Of a stretch of 64,000 bases of DNA, positions 1-9,723 are shown one piece after another (within the stretch, counting starts at the first letter, position 1; each line of letters starts with the position of its first letter). The position numbers and the translations under genes were made by a program. Location: NCBI GenBank assembly GCA_003598085.1, contig QZKU01000114.1:1-64000 (forward strand), given 5' to 3'. The notes beneath the pieces were generated by a model. That model saw only the letters and a program-made list of their open reading frames with translations, searched no databases and was not told where the DNA came from. The DNA comes from Candidatus Abyssobacteria bacterium SURF_5 (lineage in GTDB: Bacteria; Abyssobacteria; SURF-5).

Positions 1-116
1 CATCTCCAAAACCACAAAGGAAACCCAACAGAGCCAATAAGAAGGAGCAGTCAGCAAAAATCCGCCCCCAAGGGCCGATTTAGATGCGTAAGCCCTATTC
101 ACCTTTCCTTTCCCAC

Positions 117-145
117 TTGACACCCCACTTGCCTTATGATATAGA
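117..145 (+). promoter_or_regulatory. sigma-70 promoter of the metzincin gene
   Basis: TTGACA (117-122), a 17-bp spacer and TATAGA (140-145), five of six at -10. Transcription would begin near 152 and give a leader of about 147 nt before the GTG start at 299. The rest of 1-298 shows nothing else recognisable. Confidence 0.7.
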
Positions 146-298
146 ATTATCTCCAATCGGTTAAATGAAGCGATTTTTCTTGATGCACCACTTGAAACCG
201 TGACACCCCATGCGCCTGTTGCAGATATTCAACCTCTGGCACCCTCGGGCGCACTTCACAACCCTTTACCTGGCGGGAAGGCGAAAAGGAGGAGAATC

Positions 299-3200
299 GT
301 GAGGCACATGAGAAGAAATCTGCTGGCGGTTATTTCTCTCTTAGTTCTGGGCTTGCTTCTCGGTACCGCACCTGCCGCGGCGCTCGAGCATATACTCGGG
401 TTCGACGACCTGGCCGTCGGCACAAGATTCCGGCCGTGGTCACAGCCATACTCTTCCCTGGGAATCACCATCAATGGCGACGGCTATCCTACCGTCATTG
501 ATCCCACGGTGTCTCCATGCTCGCCCCCTCATGCCTTGTACCACGACGCATCATTCGGCTCCGAATTCGGCAGTTCGGATGAGGATCTGACGATGGAGTT
601 CGATTTCACTTCCGACCACGTCATTGTCTACGTCGGGCTCGAACAGAGCGCCCCTTACACCGTCACCGCTACCTTGCGCGGGTATCGCGACGGCGGCGCC
701 TTGCTTATTCCCGGGGCAGTGGATTCAGTCACGATGGGGCCCGGTACCGCCGGCATACTCAATCCTCTTGTCATTCATTCGGATGACGGCGCCATCGACT
801 CGATCGTCGTCTCGTATGGTATGGCGATGGAATCGGAACTGATTGACTGCGTCCATATAAACGTGTGGGAAGGCCCTCCACCGCCGCCGCCCGACGATCT
901 CATTCCTCCATCAGTGGTTATTACCGCCCCCGCGGATTTGTCTTCCACTTCATACACGGTTGTCAACGTCAGCGGCTACGTGGATGAAGACGTGGGACTC
1001 ACCAGCCTCGTCGTCTCTTCTCCCATCGACAGCGTCTCCATCGATATCAGCGGCCAGAGGGCGCCCCGGTACATTTTCGGCCAGCCGATTAACGTGCCGG
1101 CCGGCTCAAGCACCATTCGCGTCACGGCTGAGGATGGCGGCGGAAACGTCGATTATGAGGAGATCACCATCAACTGCAGTCCCTTGCCGCCTCCTCCCTC
1201 ACCCACACCAAGCACGCTTAATATCCGTGCCAGCGGCATGGAGGTGACGCAGGCGATTCAGGGTTGGGATATGATCGGTCCCACGCCCGACCCGAAGGAC
1301 CAGCAGACGAATATGGTGACCGGGAAAAAGACTTTGGTTCGCGTATATGGAGTGGCGGAAGGAACCGCTATGGATATCAGCGGCGTCGGATGCATGCTCA
1401 GAGCATATCGCCTGCCCGGCGTGCTGGAGCTGCCCGGCTCGCCCATCTTCTCCAATCGCGTCATGCTCAGGCCCGGCGAAGATTACCTGATACAGCGAAC
1501 GATGGGAGGAAAAAGCTTCAACTTCATTCTGCCCGATGATTGGACCACGCCGGGAACGATCAGACTCGAAGCCACCGTCAATCACTTCAATGGAGTGCCC
1601 GAGGAGACCGGCGCCTACGATTATTACAATTCCACCATTCTCGATGTGCAATTCCATGATACCGAGGATCTTTGTATCAGGGTGTATCGTCTCTTCGAAA
1701 GAGGCGGTTCTTCGCCCACGATTGCTGAATGCGACAGGAACATGGCGCTGATGCGCCTGATGTATCCGGTGAATCCCGAGAGATTTTCAACAAGCGGATA
1801 TTCCACGGATGAACATGGAGATTACGACCTCAGCAATGACGATGACCTGGCGGCATACCTGCATACCTTCTCGTATGCCAACGGTTGGCAATATGGGGTA
1901 GCAAGAGCATTGTGGTGCGACAATGTGGCCGACCTGGGGCTCACGCATCACACCGACACGCATCGGGGAATTACTCATGGCGATTTTCCCGTCTCCATAT
2001 CTGTCGCCAGCGACGCCTATAACCATAGGAACAGAACGGCTCACGAGATCGGGCATGCAATGGGGCTCGGACACATTCTGGGCGGCGATTGGTGCGACGT
2101 TCCGGCCGGTCCGTATGAACCATATCCCATATACACCGATCAATACGGCATGGATTTCCCCATCACTACACTGTTTGGGTCTCCTCCCACGCCCTCCATC
2201 GGAGATTGGGGAGCGATGATCCGGGATGACAATACGTTTTTCCTGCGGGATCCCGGCTTTACCGGCGATATGATGTCGTACTGCGACCCCGACACCTGGA
2301 TATCCGGCTACACGTGGAACTGGCTGTTTGGGCATTTCCATCCCGCTGCGTCTTCAGCCGATGGCGCAGCGCCTGAGGCCGCCCCTCAGATGGTTGCGCC
2401 TCTCGGGCCTCTCCCTTATTTCCATATCGGAGCGCGAATCATGTTCGGACAGGGAATGGCGTGGCTGAAGCCGGTATGGACAGTCCAGCACGAGGCTGGA
2501 ACCTATGATTACGTGGGCGAGGGAGAATATTCTCTTTCATTGGAAGACGGCAACGGAAACCTCTTATTTAGGCGCGACTTCGATCCCACTCCCCTCCCAA
2601 ACCTCGAATCGTATGCGTTGGTATTTGAAATACTGCCCGGCATCGCCCAGACAGAAATAGTCCGGCTCTCGAGCGCTCACCTCGCTCAAGACGTTGTCAT
2701 CTCGGCGGGAATCCACCCTCCCGACGTGAAGGTAATCATGCCGAACGGCGGCGAACTCTGGAACGCCACCGGCTACCAGGAAATCCAATGGAGCGCAAAA
2801 GACGAGGATGGCGACCCGCTCACGTATGCCGTCATGTTCAGCAACGATAAAGGCCTTACCTGGGATGTCATCGGATCGGAATTGACCGCAACCGGAATGG
2901 CGGTCCCCCTCGATAACCTTTCCGGCGGAGGCTCGTGCCTGGTAAGGGTATTGGCGAGCGACGGAATTCATCAGGGCGAGGACGTCTCGGACGGTCTCTT
3001 CTCCAAGGGGGGACAGCCGCCTCATGTCTCCATTCTCGTGCCGGATGCGGTCACCACTGTGCCGTATGGAGAGCCGGTTATCCTGGAAGGATTGGCGTGG
3101 GACCGGGAAGACGGAACAATCCCCGAAGCGGATATCAGGTGGGAATCCAACCTGGACGGCCCGCTCGGAACCGGCCAGGTCATCGGCGCCCTGGGTTTGC

Positions 3201-3655
3201 AGCCGGGGATGCATGAAATCAATTTCAAGGCAACCGATAGCGACAATATGACCGGGGCAGACTCAGCCAGTCTTTACATCGCGCCCAGACCAATCGTTAA
3301 CATCAAAGCGAACAATTCGGATGGCCCTGTGACTCTCTCGCGCTCGAACACGCTCAACCTGTCCTTCTCGCTGGATAACGGGGGCGTCACCGAACTGGCC
3401 GATTGGTGGCTCTTCGCCCAGTTGCCGAACGGCAAGAAATACTACTACACTTCCGGCGGATGGAAACCCACCGAACAGCCGGCGCGGCAAAGCCCGCTGG
3501 TCGCCGTGCCTTCATACAACCTCGCGCCGGTCTCGCTTTCGACGCTGCCGCTGGGGAAATATGTCATCTACTGCGGGACCGATCTGAATCCCGACGGGAA
3601 GACTTCCTGGGAAATTTTCTATTATGACTCTGTGACGCTCGAATTACAGCCGTAA
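299..3655 (+). CDS. large secreted metzincin-type zinc metalloprotease
   Basis: The GTG start at 299 is chosen because AGGAGG ends six bases before it; ATG 308 is an alternative, and the frame is open back to 200. The N-terminus is a signal peptide: basic residues, a leucine-rich core, then APAAA. Residues 582-592 read HEIGHAMGLGH, the metzincin zinc site HExxHxxGxxH, and MMSY at about 658-661 fits the Met-turn that supports the zinc. The N-terminal third and the region after residue 800 look like beta-rich adhesion or Ig-like modules (VKVIMPNGGELW, then PPHVSILVPD). I see no PEP-CTERM, LPXTG or other sorting tail. Probably secreted or exported to the surface, degrading extracellular protein; substrate unknown. 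Catalytic class is well supported; the non-catalytic domains are unassigned. Confidence 0.85.
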   Translation: MRHMRRNLLAVISLLVLGLLLGTAPAAALEHILGFDDLAVGTRFRPWSQPYSSLGITINGDGYPTVIDPTVSPCSPPHALYHDASFGSEFGSSDEDLTMEFDFTSDHVIVYVGLEQSAPYTVTATLRGYRDGGALLIPGAVDSVTMGPGTAGILNPLVIHSDDGAIDSIVVSYGMAMESELIDCVHINVWEGPPPPPPDDLIPPSVVITAPADLSSTSYTVVNVSGYVDEDVGLTSLVVSSPIDSVSIDISGQRAPRYIFGQPINVPAGSSTIRVTAEDGGGNVDYEEITINCSPLPPPPSPTPSTLNIRASGMEVTQAIQGWDMIGPTPDPKDQQTNMVTGKKTLVRVYGVAEGTAMDISGVGCMLRAYRLPGVLELPGSPIFSNRVMLRPGEDYLIQRTMGGKSFNFILPDDWTTPGTIRLEATVNHFNGVPEETGAYDYYNSTILDVQFHDTEDLCIRVYRLFERGGSSPTIAECDRNMALMRLMYPVNPERFSTSGYSTDEHGDYDLSNDDDLAAYLHTFSYANGWQYGVARALWCDNVADLGLTHHTDTHRGITHGDFPVSISVASDAYNHRNRTAHEIGHAMGLGHILGGDWCDVPAGPYEPYPIYTDQYGMDFPITTLFGSPPTPSIGDWGAMIRDDNTFFLRDPGFTGDMMSYCDPDTWISGYTWNWLFGHFHPAASSADGAAPEAAPQMVAPLGPLPYFHIGARIMFGQGMAWLKPVWTVQHEAGTYDYVGEGEYSLSLEDGNGNLLFRRDFDPTPLPNLESYALVFEILPGIAQTEIVRLSSAHLAQDVVISAGIHPPDVKVIMPNGGELWNATGYQEIQWSAKDEDGDPLTYAVMFSNDKGLTWDVIGSELTATGMAVPLDNLSGGGSCLVRVLASDGIHQGEDVSDGLFSKGGQPPHVSILVPDAVTTVPYGEPVILEGLAWDREDGTIPEADIRWESNLDGPLGTGQVIGALGLQPGMHEINFKATDSDNMTGADSASLYIAPRPIVNIKANNSDGPVTLSRSNTLNLSFSLDNGGVTELADWWLFAQLPNGKKYYYTSGGWKPTEQPARQSPLVAVPSYNLAPVSLSTLPLGKYVIYCGTDLNPDGKTSWEIFYYDSVTLELQP

Positions 3656-3685
3656 AGGGCATTTTTAAAGATCAACCGGCGCCTG

Positions 3686-5185
3686 CTACTTCCAATCCTT
3701 CGCCAACTGCGTCAGCAGGCGCACGCCGATCCCGGTGGCGCCCTTCGGGATGTACGGCCGTGATTCCTTGATCCAGGCGGTCCCTGCGATATCCAGATGC
3801 GCCCACGGGAAATCACCCACGAATTTCTTGAGGAACAGGCCGGCCGTGATCGTCCCCGCCGGCCGGCCTCCCACGTTTTTCACGTCGGCGATATCGCTCT
3901 TGATCTGCTCGGCGTATTCTTCGTCGAGCGGCAGGCGCCACACCTTTTCCGAGGTCTCCTTCGAGGCCGCCTCGATCTTCGCAAGAAACTCCTCATTGTT
4001 CCCCATGAGGCCGGTGTTGATGTGGCCGAGCGCGATCACGCATGCGCCGGTCAGTGTAGCCAAGTCGACAATTGCGGCAGGCTTGTAGCGGGCGGCATAG
4101 GCGAGCGCGTCGCTCAGAATGAGGCGTCCCTCGGCGTCGGTGCTGATGACCTCAATCGTTATGCCGGACATCGAGCGCAGCACGTCGCCGGGCCTGTACG
4201 CGCCGCCGCCGGGAAGATTCTCCGTGGCCGGAATCAGCCCCACGATATTGACCGGCAGCTTCAGCATCGCCGCCGCGGAAAGCGCCCCGATGACCGCCGC
4301 TCCGCCGGACATGTCGTGCTTCATTTCCTCCATCCCCTCGGACGGCTTTATTGAAATCCCGCCGCTGTCGAACGTAATGGCCTTGCCGACAAATACGAGC
4401 GGCTTTTCCGAACCGGCGCCCTTGTGCTCCAGAATGATGAATCGCGGCGGTTGATGGCTTCCCTGCGCGACCGCGAGAAAAGCACCCATGCCCTGCTTCT
4501 TTATCTGATCGGGCGAAAGAACCGTACACTTGAAACCATGCCGGCGCGCAAGCTCCTTCGCGCGGTCCGCCATCGCCGACGGTGTCAACACCCCGGCCGG
4601 CTCGCTGATCATGTCGCGCGCATGGCCGACCGCCATCGATATTTTCTCGCCCGCCGAGGCGCCTTTCTGCAGGTCGGCCCGGCGCTGTTTATCGCGCTCG
4701 GGAAGAATCAGTGTCTCCAACTGCTTCGAAAACTCTTGAACGGTCTCTTTCTCAGTCTTGTACTTGCCGAAACGATAGAGCGCCAGCAGCGTTCCCTCCG
4801 CCACAGCCTGCCCGATCATCTCCGCGCCGGCATCCTCCAGCCCCTGCGAATGAAGCGTGGAAACCGCCGTTTTAAATCCTTTATCACGCGCAAAAGCAGC
4901 CGATACCCCCGCCGCCTGACGCAATTTTTCGAGGTTGAATTCGGCTTTCTTGCCGAGACCCACAAGCACCAGTCGCTCGCTCGGAAGCTGGCCGAAGACA
5001 TGGAGAAGAGCCGTGGTATTCGACTTCGCTTTGAATTCGTCCGTCTTCATGATCTTGGTTATGCCACGGTCAATCCTTGCGTCAATTTCCTTCGCGACCT
5101 CATCCAGCCTGTCCTCGAAAATTCCGACAATCAAGGCATCCGCCCGCTCTTTTGCCGGTTCACCATCTTTAAAGTTGATTTTCAT
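3686..5185 (-). CDS. pepA: leucyl aminopeptidase, family M17
   Basis: Cytosolic hexameric dizinc aminopeptidase that releases N-terminal residues from peptides. The 499-residue length is normal for the family. The C-terminal catalytic half carries the metal-binding segments GKAITFDSGG and STDAEGRLILSDAL, the latter the family signature (usually NTDAEGR; here the first residue is Ser). The N-terminal half is the divergent macrodomain-like part. ATG 5185 follows an AAAGGGAAAG stretch. It converges on the protease gene with only 30 bp between stop codons, so the two are not co-transcribed. Identification is secure; whether it has a secondary regulatory role cannot be seen. Confidence 0.95.
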   Translation of the reverse strand: MKINFKDGEPAKERADALIVGIFEDRLDEVAKEIDARIDRGITKIMKTDEFKAKSNTTALLHVFGQLPSERLVLVGLGKKAEFNLEKLRQAAGVSAAFARDKGFKTAVSTLHSQGLEDAGAEMIGQAVAEGTLLALYRFGKYKTEKETVQEFSKQLETLILPERDKQRRADLQKGASAGEKISMAVGHARDMISEPAGVLTPSAMADRAKELARRHGFKCTVLSPDQIKKQGMGAFLAVAQGSHQPPRFIILEHKGAGSEKPLVFVGKAITFDSGGISIKPSEGMEEMKHDMSGGAAVIGALSAAAMLKLPVNIVGLIPATENLPGGGAYRPGDVLRSMSGITIEVISTDAEGRLILSDALAYAARYKPAAIVDLATLTGACVIALGHINTGLMGNNEEFLAKIEAASKETSEKVWRLPLDEEYAEQIKSDIADVKNVGGRPAGTITAGLFLKKFVGDFPWAHLDIAGTAWIKESRPYIPKGATGIGVRLLTQLAKDWK

Positions 5186-5310
5186 GTCTTTCCCTTTCTC
5201 TGGACCGTCATATCTCCGAATCTACACCGAAAGGGACTGACACCATTTACGGAACGCGAAGGGGACTGTCAATCTGTCCAACGGTTGCGAAGAGGACCGG
5301 CAAGTGCGGC

Positions 5311-5372
5311 GGGGACTGACACCATTTACGGAATTCACGCCTTTTTGAATTCGTAGAATGGTGTCTGTACCC
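5311..5372. repeat. dispersed inverted repeat, complete copy
   Basis: Left arm GGGACTGACACCATTTACGG plus AATTC, a short T-rich centre, then right arm GAATTCGTAGAATGGTGTCTG plus TACCC. The arms are near reverse complements, so a single strand folds into one long hairpin. Partial copies flank it: a left arm at about 5232-5254 and a right arm at 5474-5505. Together they occupy most of the 588-bp gap before gatB. REP/MITE-like; no transposase is adjacent. Confidence 0.8.
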
Positions 5373-5635
5373 AGAGCAAGAACCAGCGCTCAATCGTCGG
5401 ATAGTCTCACTGTCCCAAGAATTACGGACCGCGTCTTTCAGGCCGTAGATTCGGGGCTGTCCCCGTAGCTTGCCTTTTTGGATTCGTAGAATGGTGTCTG
5501 TCCCTAAATGCCATGTCTTGGCTCCGCTCAAGTTTTACGGCCTTCCATATGGTGTACAATGATATTCAAGAAAATGTCGGTGCGCAAGACTACCAAGTCC
5601 CGGCAAACCGAATTGACATGCTATAATAAAATAGG

Positions 5636-5664
5636 TTGGCAAACAATGAAACTTATGCTATATT
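5636..5664 (+). promoter_or_regulatory. sigma-70 promoter of gatB
   Basis: TTGGCA (5636-5641), a 17-bp spacer, TATATT (5659-5664). A second possible start signal lies just upstream, an extended -10 TGCTATAAT near 5618-5626. The leader to gatB would be about 100 nt. Confidence 0.5.
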
Positions 5665-5773
5665 ATCATAAAATCGTCTTAGAGCAGGGGGTAGTTTGTT
5701 GAAAATGTGGTGAAGGCAGTTTATCTAGGGCCCTCCCTGCCATGCCCACTGAAGGAGTTGATGCTGTCTCGCA

Positions 5774-7207
5774 ATGGAATATGAAATAGTTATTGGCCTC
5801 GAGTTCCACACTCAGCTTTCCACCAACTCTAAAATCTTCTGCGCCTGCAGCACAAAATTCGGCGCTGAACCGAATACCCAAGTCTGCCCCGTCTGCATGG
5901 GCCTGCCCGGTGTGCTTCCCGTCCTGAACAAGAAAGTGGTCGAAGACGCAATCATGACCGGTCTCGCCCTCAACTGTGAGATAGCGAACTACTGCAAATT
6001 TGCCCGCAAGAATTACTTCTACCCCGACCTGCCGAAAAATTACCAGATCTCGCAGTACGAGGACCCGCTCGCCAGGAACGGATACATGGACATATCGGTC
6101 AGCGGCACAACCAGACGCATCGGCATCACCCGCGTCCATATGGAGGAGGATGCCGGCAAGTTGATCCACCCGGAATCCGGCCCGGTCAGCTATGTCGACT
6201 TCAACCGCACCGGTGTGCCGCTGATGGAAATCGTGACGGAACCCGATATCCGCTCGCCCGAGGAAGCATATGCCACCGCCGTCACTTTGAAGGCTGTCTT
6301 GCAATATCTCGAGGTGAGCGACTGCAACATGGAAGAAGGTTCGCTCCGCTGCGATGCCAACGTCTCCGTCAGGCCGAAAGGACAAACTGCCTTCGGCGTC
6401 AAGACTGAAGTAAAGAATATGAACTCGTTCAAGGCGGTGCAAAAGGCGCTTGAATACGAGGCCGCCCGCCAGATAAAAGTTCTTGCTGAAGGCGGCAGAA
6501 TCCTGCAGGAGACGCGCCTGTGGGACGCCGATCATGGTGTCACCCGCTCGATGCGCAGCAAAGAGGAAGCGCACGATTACCGCTATTTCCCGGATCCCGA
6601 CCTCATTCCGCTCATCGTGAGCAAGGAATGGATCGAGGAAATCCGGGCAAAGCTGCCGGAGCTGCCCGCCCGGCGCAAGCAGCGGCTGCAGGAGCAGTAT
6701 GCGATACCGGAATACGATGCCGAGGTGCTGACGGCCTCGAAAAGCATGGCGGATTATTTCGAGAAGGCGGCTTCGCTCTACCCGAATCCGAAGGCGGTCG
6801 CAAACTGGGTGATGGGCGAGTTGCAGCGGTATCTGAATCTTCAGCAAATTGACATCCGGCAGAATAAGATTTCACCTGAACATCTGGTGGAACTCCTGAA
6901 GCTGATTGATGACGGCACCGTCAGCGCCAGCATGGCCAAGACGGTATTCGCAGAGATGTTCGATACCGGAAAAAGCGCATCGACGATCATCCGCGAAAAA
7001 GGGATGGTCCAGATCACGGACGAAGAGGAGTTGGTTGGCATCACCGAAAAGGTAATTGCAGACAACCCCGGCCCTGTTGCCGAGTTCCTCGGCGGGAATG
7101 AGCGCACCTTCGGCTTTCTCATGGGACAGGCCATGAAAGCAAGCAAAGGCAAGGCAAACCCCAAACTGCTGAATAAGCTGCTGCGGGAGCGCCTGCAAAA
7201 GACATGA
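5774..7207 (+). CDS. gatB: aspartyl/glutamyl-tRNA amidotransferase subunit B
   Basis: Subunit B of the GatCAB complex, which converts Glu-tRNA(Gln) and Asp-tRNA(Asn) to the amidated forms. The 477-residue length is typical. It opens with the characteristic [12 protein letters not shown] and contains [20 protein letters not shown], ending in a YqeY-like helical tail. ATG 5774 is the first in-frame start because TGA lies at 5759; AAGGAG is 16 bases away, rather far. gatA and gatC are not in the window, so the subunits are encoded apart. A YqeY paralogue of the tail domain is at 13543. Confidence 0.97.
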   Translation: MEYEIVIGLEFHTQLSTNSKIFCACSTKFGAEPNTQVCPVCMGLPGVLPVLNKKVVEDAIMTGLALNCEIANYCKFARKNYFYPDLPKNYQISQYEDPLARNGYMDISVSGTTRRIGITRVHMEEDAGKLIHPESGPVSYVDFNRTGVPLMEIVTEPDIRSPEEAYATAVTLKAVLQYLEVSDCNMEEGSLRCDANVSVRPKGQTAFGVKTEVKNMNSFKAVQKALEYEAARQIKVLAEGGRILQETRLWDADHGVTRSMRSKEEAHDYRYFPDPDLIPLIVSKEWIEEIRAKLPELPARRKQRLQEQYAIPEYDAEVLTASKSMADYFEKAASLYPNPKAVANWVMGELQRYLNLQQIDIRQNKISPEHLVELLKLIDDGTVSASMAKTVFAEMFDTGKSASTIIREKGMVQITDEEELVGITEKVIADNPGPVAEFLGGNERTFGFLMGQAMKASKGKANPKLLNKLLRERLQKT

Positions 7208-7220
7208 CAGGTAAGACGCA

Positions 7221-7637
7221 TTGGGGGTGCCGCTCTTGGCGCGGCAAAAGGAGCTAAAGATCAAACCATTAGATTTGGCAAAAAAGGCTGCGCAGGTCGC
7301 CGATAGCAAAAAGAGTCAGGATGTTCTCATTTTGGACCTGCGGAAACTCTCGAGCGTCACCGATTTCTTCGTTATCTGCGGAAGCGAATCCGTGCTGGGC
7401 GTGAAAGCGATAGCCGAAGCCATTCTTCTCAAGTTGAAAGAGGAGAAGATCACCCCAAACCACGTGGAAGGCCTGGATGAGGGCAATTGGGTTCTTGCCG
7501 ACTATGGAGATGTGATCGTTCACGTGTTCCTCGAGCGCGTGCGTACCTATTACGACCTCGAATCTCTCTGGGGCGATGCGCCCAGGAAAAATTTCAGGCC
7601 ACGAGCCAGAAAGAAAGTGTCGGGCAAGAAGACCTGA
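7221..7637 (+). CDS. rsfS: ribosome silencing factor RsfS (Iojap family)
   Basis: Binds the large ribosomal subunit at L14 and blocks subunit joining when nutrients are low. The core VLILDLRKLSSVTDFFVICG and the later EGLDEGNWVLADYGDVIVHVF are family hallmarks. It starts 13 bp after gatB. The start is uncertain: TTG 7221 is the longest, with GTG 7227 and TTG 7236 in frame; the AAGGAG at 7248 lies inside and no ATG follows it closely. The basic C-terminus (RPRARKKVSGKK) is a lineage-style extension. The usual partner nadD is absent here. Confidence 0.9.
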   Translation: MGVPLLARQKELKIKPLDLAKKAAQVADSKKSQDVLILDLRKLSSVTDFFVICGSESVLGVKAIAEAILLKLKEEKITPNHVEGLDEGNWVLADYGDVIVHVFLERVRTYYDLESLWGDAPRKNFRPRARKKVSGKKT

Positions 7638-7705
7638 CGGTTTCCCTTCCGCATGCCCCGACATACAGTCTCGATTCTTCGCGGGCTTCGAATGGATTCC
7701 TCTTC

Positions 7706-8731
7706 ATGGAACGCTTCGTCATAGGGCATAATGCCGATCCTTCGAACTGGCGCACCCGCCTTGAAATACTCAATCCCCAATGTCTCGAAATCTTTGTCCC
7801 GCCTCGATACTGTACCCTCGAAGGCCTGTCCGGTCTTGAAAACGTATTCAAGCAGATGGCAAGCCATCCCGCCGTCCAACAACTCGAGTTCCTTTCCTGC
7901 CATTTCCCGTGGGGTGAAACGATCGACGGTTATTCGCGATACCATCTGATTGACGATAGCTATTTCAGATCATTGTGGCGGATTGCTGCGGCATTCGACA
8001 AGCTGTGCCGCACGCTCGACCTCGTGCCCGAGAGGAGCGCTCTCAATTTTCACAACCTCTACGAGCTTCCGCGCCCATTTCTCCTTCAACTCAAACAGAA
8101 AGGGAAACTGCCCGCGTTGCGCGACATCTTCCTGCGCCATGCCGACGAACAAACGCTGGCGGCCAGAAAACTCCTTGAAGTCCTCGATCTCCGCCTTATG
8201 CTCGCTACCGAAAATAATCCGCCCATCGGCGCCGCCGAATACATGAGCATAATTGATGTATTCGCCGCCGATCTGGCAAATCGGGCTGCCCGCATGGGAA
8301 TCAAGACCTGCCTCGATCTGTCTCACTTCTTTATGACGAAATTCTATTATGATCTCGAGCCGGACAAGCGTCCTGTTTTCCCCTATCTGGACCACGAATG
8401 CGAAAATCCAAATCAGTTCCCGCTCGATTTCGAGTCTTTCCAGCGGGCGCTCGATCCGCTTTACTATCACGTTTCCGATACGAAAGCGCCGGGAACCGAT
8501 CGCAACCAGGAAGGCGTTGCCATCGGAACCGGCGATACTCCCTGGATCGACGTGCTGACATCCCTGGGAAAGCACGCCTTCAAGTGCAACCAAAAAGCGT
8601 TCTTGATAATCGAGATCAAGGGCGCTTATACTACTGAAGGAATGGAGTTGTGCCGAAAATCGGAGCAGGCGTTGCGGGGATACATCGAAGACTGCTTCGC
8701 CAGCGGGTTTCTCGAAGCTCTGGAACAATAA
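7706..8731 (+). CDS. sugar-phosphate isomerase/epimerase-like TIM-barrel protein
   Basis: Xylose-isomerase-like TIM barrel. A glutamate in LATENN, an aspartate and histidine in CLDLSH, a histidine in YYHVSDTK and a glutamate in LIIEIKG occur in the order expected for the metal site of this superfamily. The frame stays open back to 7487 inside rsfS; ATG 7706 is the first methionine after rsfS ends, though a non-ATG start just after 7637 is possible. UDG follows 12 bp later, suggesting co-transcription. Substrate unknown; the AP-endonuclease-2 fold is shared with endonuclease IV, so a DNA-repair role next to a glycosylase cannot be excluded, but the sequence is not typical of Nfo. Confidence 0.7.
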   Translation: MERFVIGHNADPSNWRTRLEILNPQCLEIFVPPRYCTLEGLSGLENVFKQMASHPAVQQLEFLSCHFPWGETIDGYSRYHLIDDSYFRSLWRIAAAFDKLCRTLDLVPERSALNFHNLYELPRPFLLQLKQKGKLPALRDIFLRHADEQTLAARKLLEVLDLRLMLATENNPPIGAAEYMSIIDVFAADLANRAARMGIKTCLDLSHFFMTKFYYDLEPDKRPVFPYLDHECENPNQFPLDFESFQRALDPLYYHVSDTKAPGTDRNQEGVAIGTGDTPWIDVLTSLGKHAFKCNQKAFLIIEIKGAYTTEGMELCRKSEQALRGYIEDCFASGFLEALEQ

Positions 8732-8743
8732 GGATACCCCCTC

Positions 8744-9469
8744 ATGAAACACGATGAACGAGCAAGTGCAGAACTGCTGGAAGTGATTGAGCTCGCAAAG
8801 CGATTTCTCGAGCAGCAGAAGACGCTCGGACTTCAGAAGATCAGGTTAAGCCGGGCGGCCTTGAGCGAGCTCGATAACGTCGCCTCAAGCGATTCCGCAG
8901 AAAGACAAAGAGATGCGGCCGCGGCCATTGCAGAACTGGCGTCCGCCGTCCAAACCTGCACAAAATGCCATCTCTCGAGGAGCCGAAAAAACGTCGTGCC
9001 CGGCCAGGGAAACCCGTACGCGAAGCTCATGTTCATTGGCGAAGCACCCGGAGCCGACGAAGACGAGCAGGGGTTACCATTTGTGGGAAAGGCCGGCCAA
9101 CTTCTGACCAGAATCATCGCTGCAATCAACCTGAAAAGGGAAGACGTCTACATCTGTAACATTCTCAAGTGCCGCCCGCCGGACAATCGAACCCCCTCAT
9201 CCGATGAGATTGAATGCTGTCTTCCGTTTGTGATGGAGCAGGTTCGCGTGATACATCCGAAGTTCATTTGCGCGCTCGGCAATGTCGCCGCTCAAACGCT
9301 CCTGCAGACGAAGGCGCCGATGAACCGGCTGCGGGGAAAATTTCACAAGTTCGGAGAAGCGCTTTTGATGCCGACCTACCATCCGGCGGCGCTGCTGAGG
9401 AATGCCGACTACAAGAAACCCACTTGGGAAGACATGCAGATGATCCAGCGAGAACTGGAGAAACTGTAG
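8744..9469 (+). CDS. family-4 uracil-DNA glycosylase (iron-sulfur type)
   Basis: Removes uracil from DNA in base-excision repair. The C-terminal 170 residues carry CTKCHLSR (first two cluster cysteines), [20 protein letters not shown] (uracil pocket), [14 protein letters not shown] and the distal cysteines in IECC, then YHPAALLR, the second active-site motif. The four cysteines that hold the 4Fe-4S cluster are present. An N-terminal helical extension of about 70 residues precedes the catalytic part, as in many phage-polymerase-related UDGs. It is 12 bp downstream of the TIM-barrel gene. Confidence 0.93.
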   Translation: MKHDERASAELLEVIELAKRFLEQQKTLGLQKIRLSRAALSELDNVASSDSAERQRDAAAAIAELASAVQTCTKCHLSRSRKNVVPGQGNPYAKLMFIGEAPGADEDEQGLPFVGKAGQLLTRIIAAINLKREDVYICNILKCRPPDNRTPSSDEIECCLPFVMEQVRVIHPKFICALGNVAAQTLLQTKAPMNRLRGKFHKFGEALLMPTYHPAALLRNADYKKPTWEDMQMIQRELEKL

Positions 9470-9556
9470 TCCTTCTTTTCAGTGAAAGACGTTGTCGCCC
9501 CTTCCACTCCGGGAGAAGATGACGCTCCACCCGCCGTTCAGTCCGCCAAGCGAAGA

Positions 9557-9616
9557 GGACTGGCTCCATTTACGGAATTAATGCCTTTTTAAATTCGTAG
9601 AATGGCGCCTTCCCCC
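9557..9616. repeat. dispersed inverted repeat, diverged copy
   Basis: GGACTGGCTCCATTTACGG and its partner arm TTCGTAGAATGGCGCCTTCCCC, a degenerate copy of the element at 5311. The following sequence to about 9680 (AATCGTCGGACA...GCTGTCCCC) resembles 5390-5470, so the repeated unit may extend beyond the hairpin. Confidence 0.65.
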
Positions 9617-9723
9617 GAAGCAAGAACAATCAATCGTCGGACACATTCGCTGTCCCCGGAGCTTGCCTGATTCTGTCCCCAGTGTAAGCGTCGCTCAATC
9701 GCAAGAAACCAAATGAATCAACA

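Noticed and set aside
5508-5702. Short open frame before gatB
   Set aside because: No ribosome site or motif; it covers the gatB promoter region.
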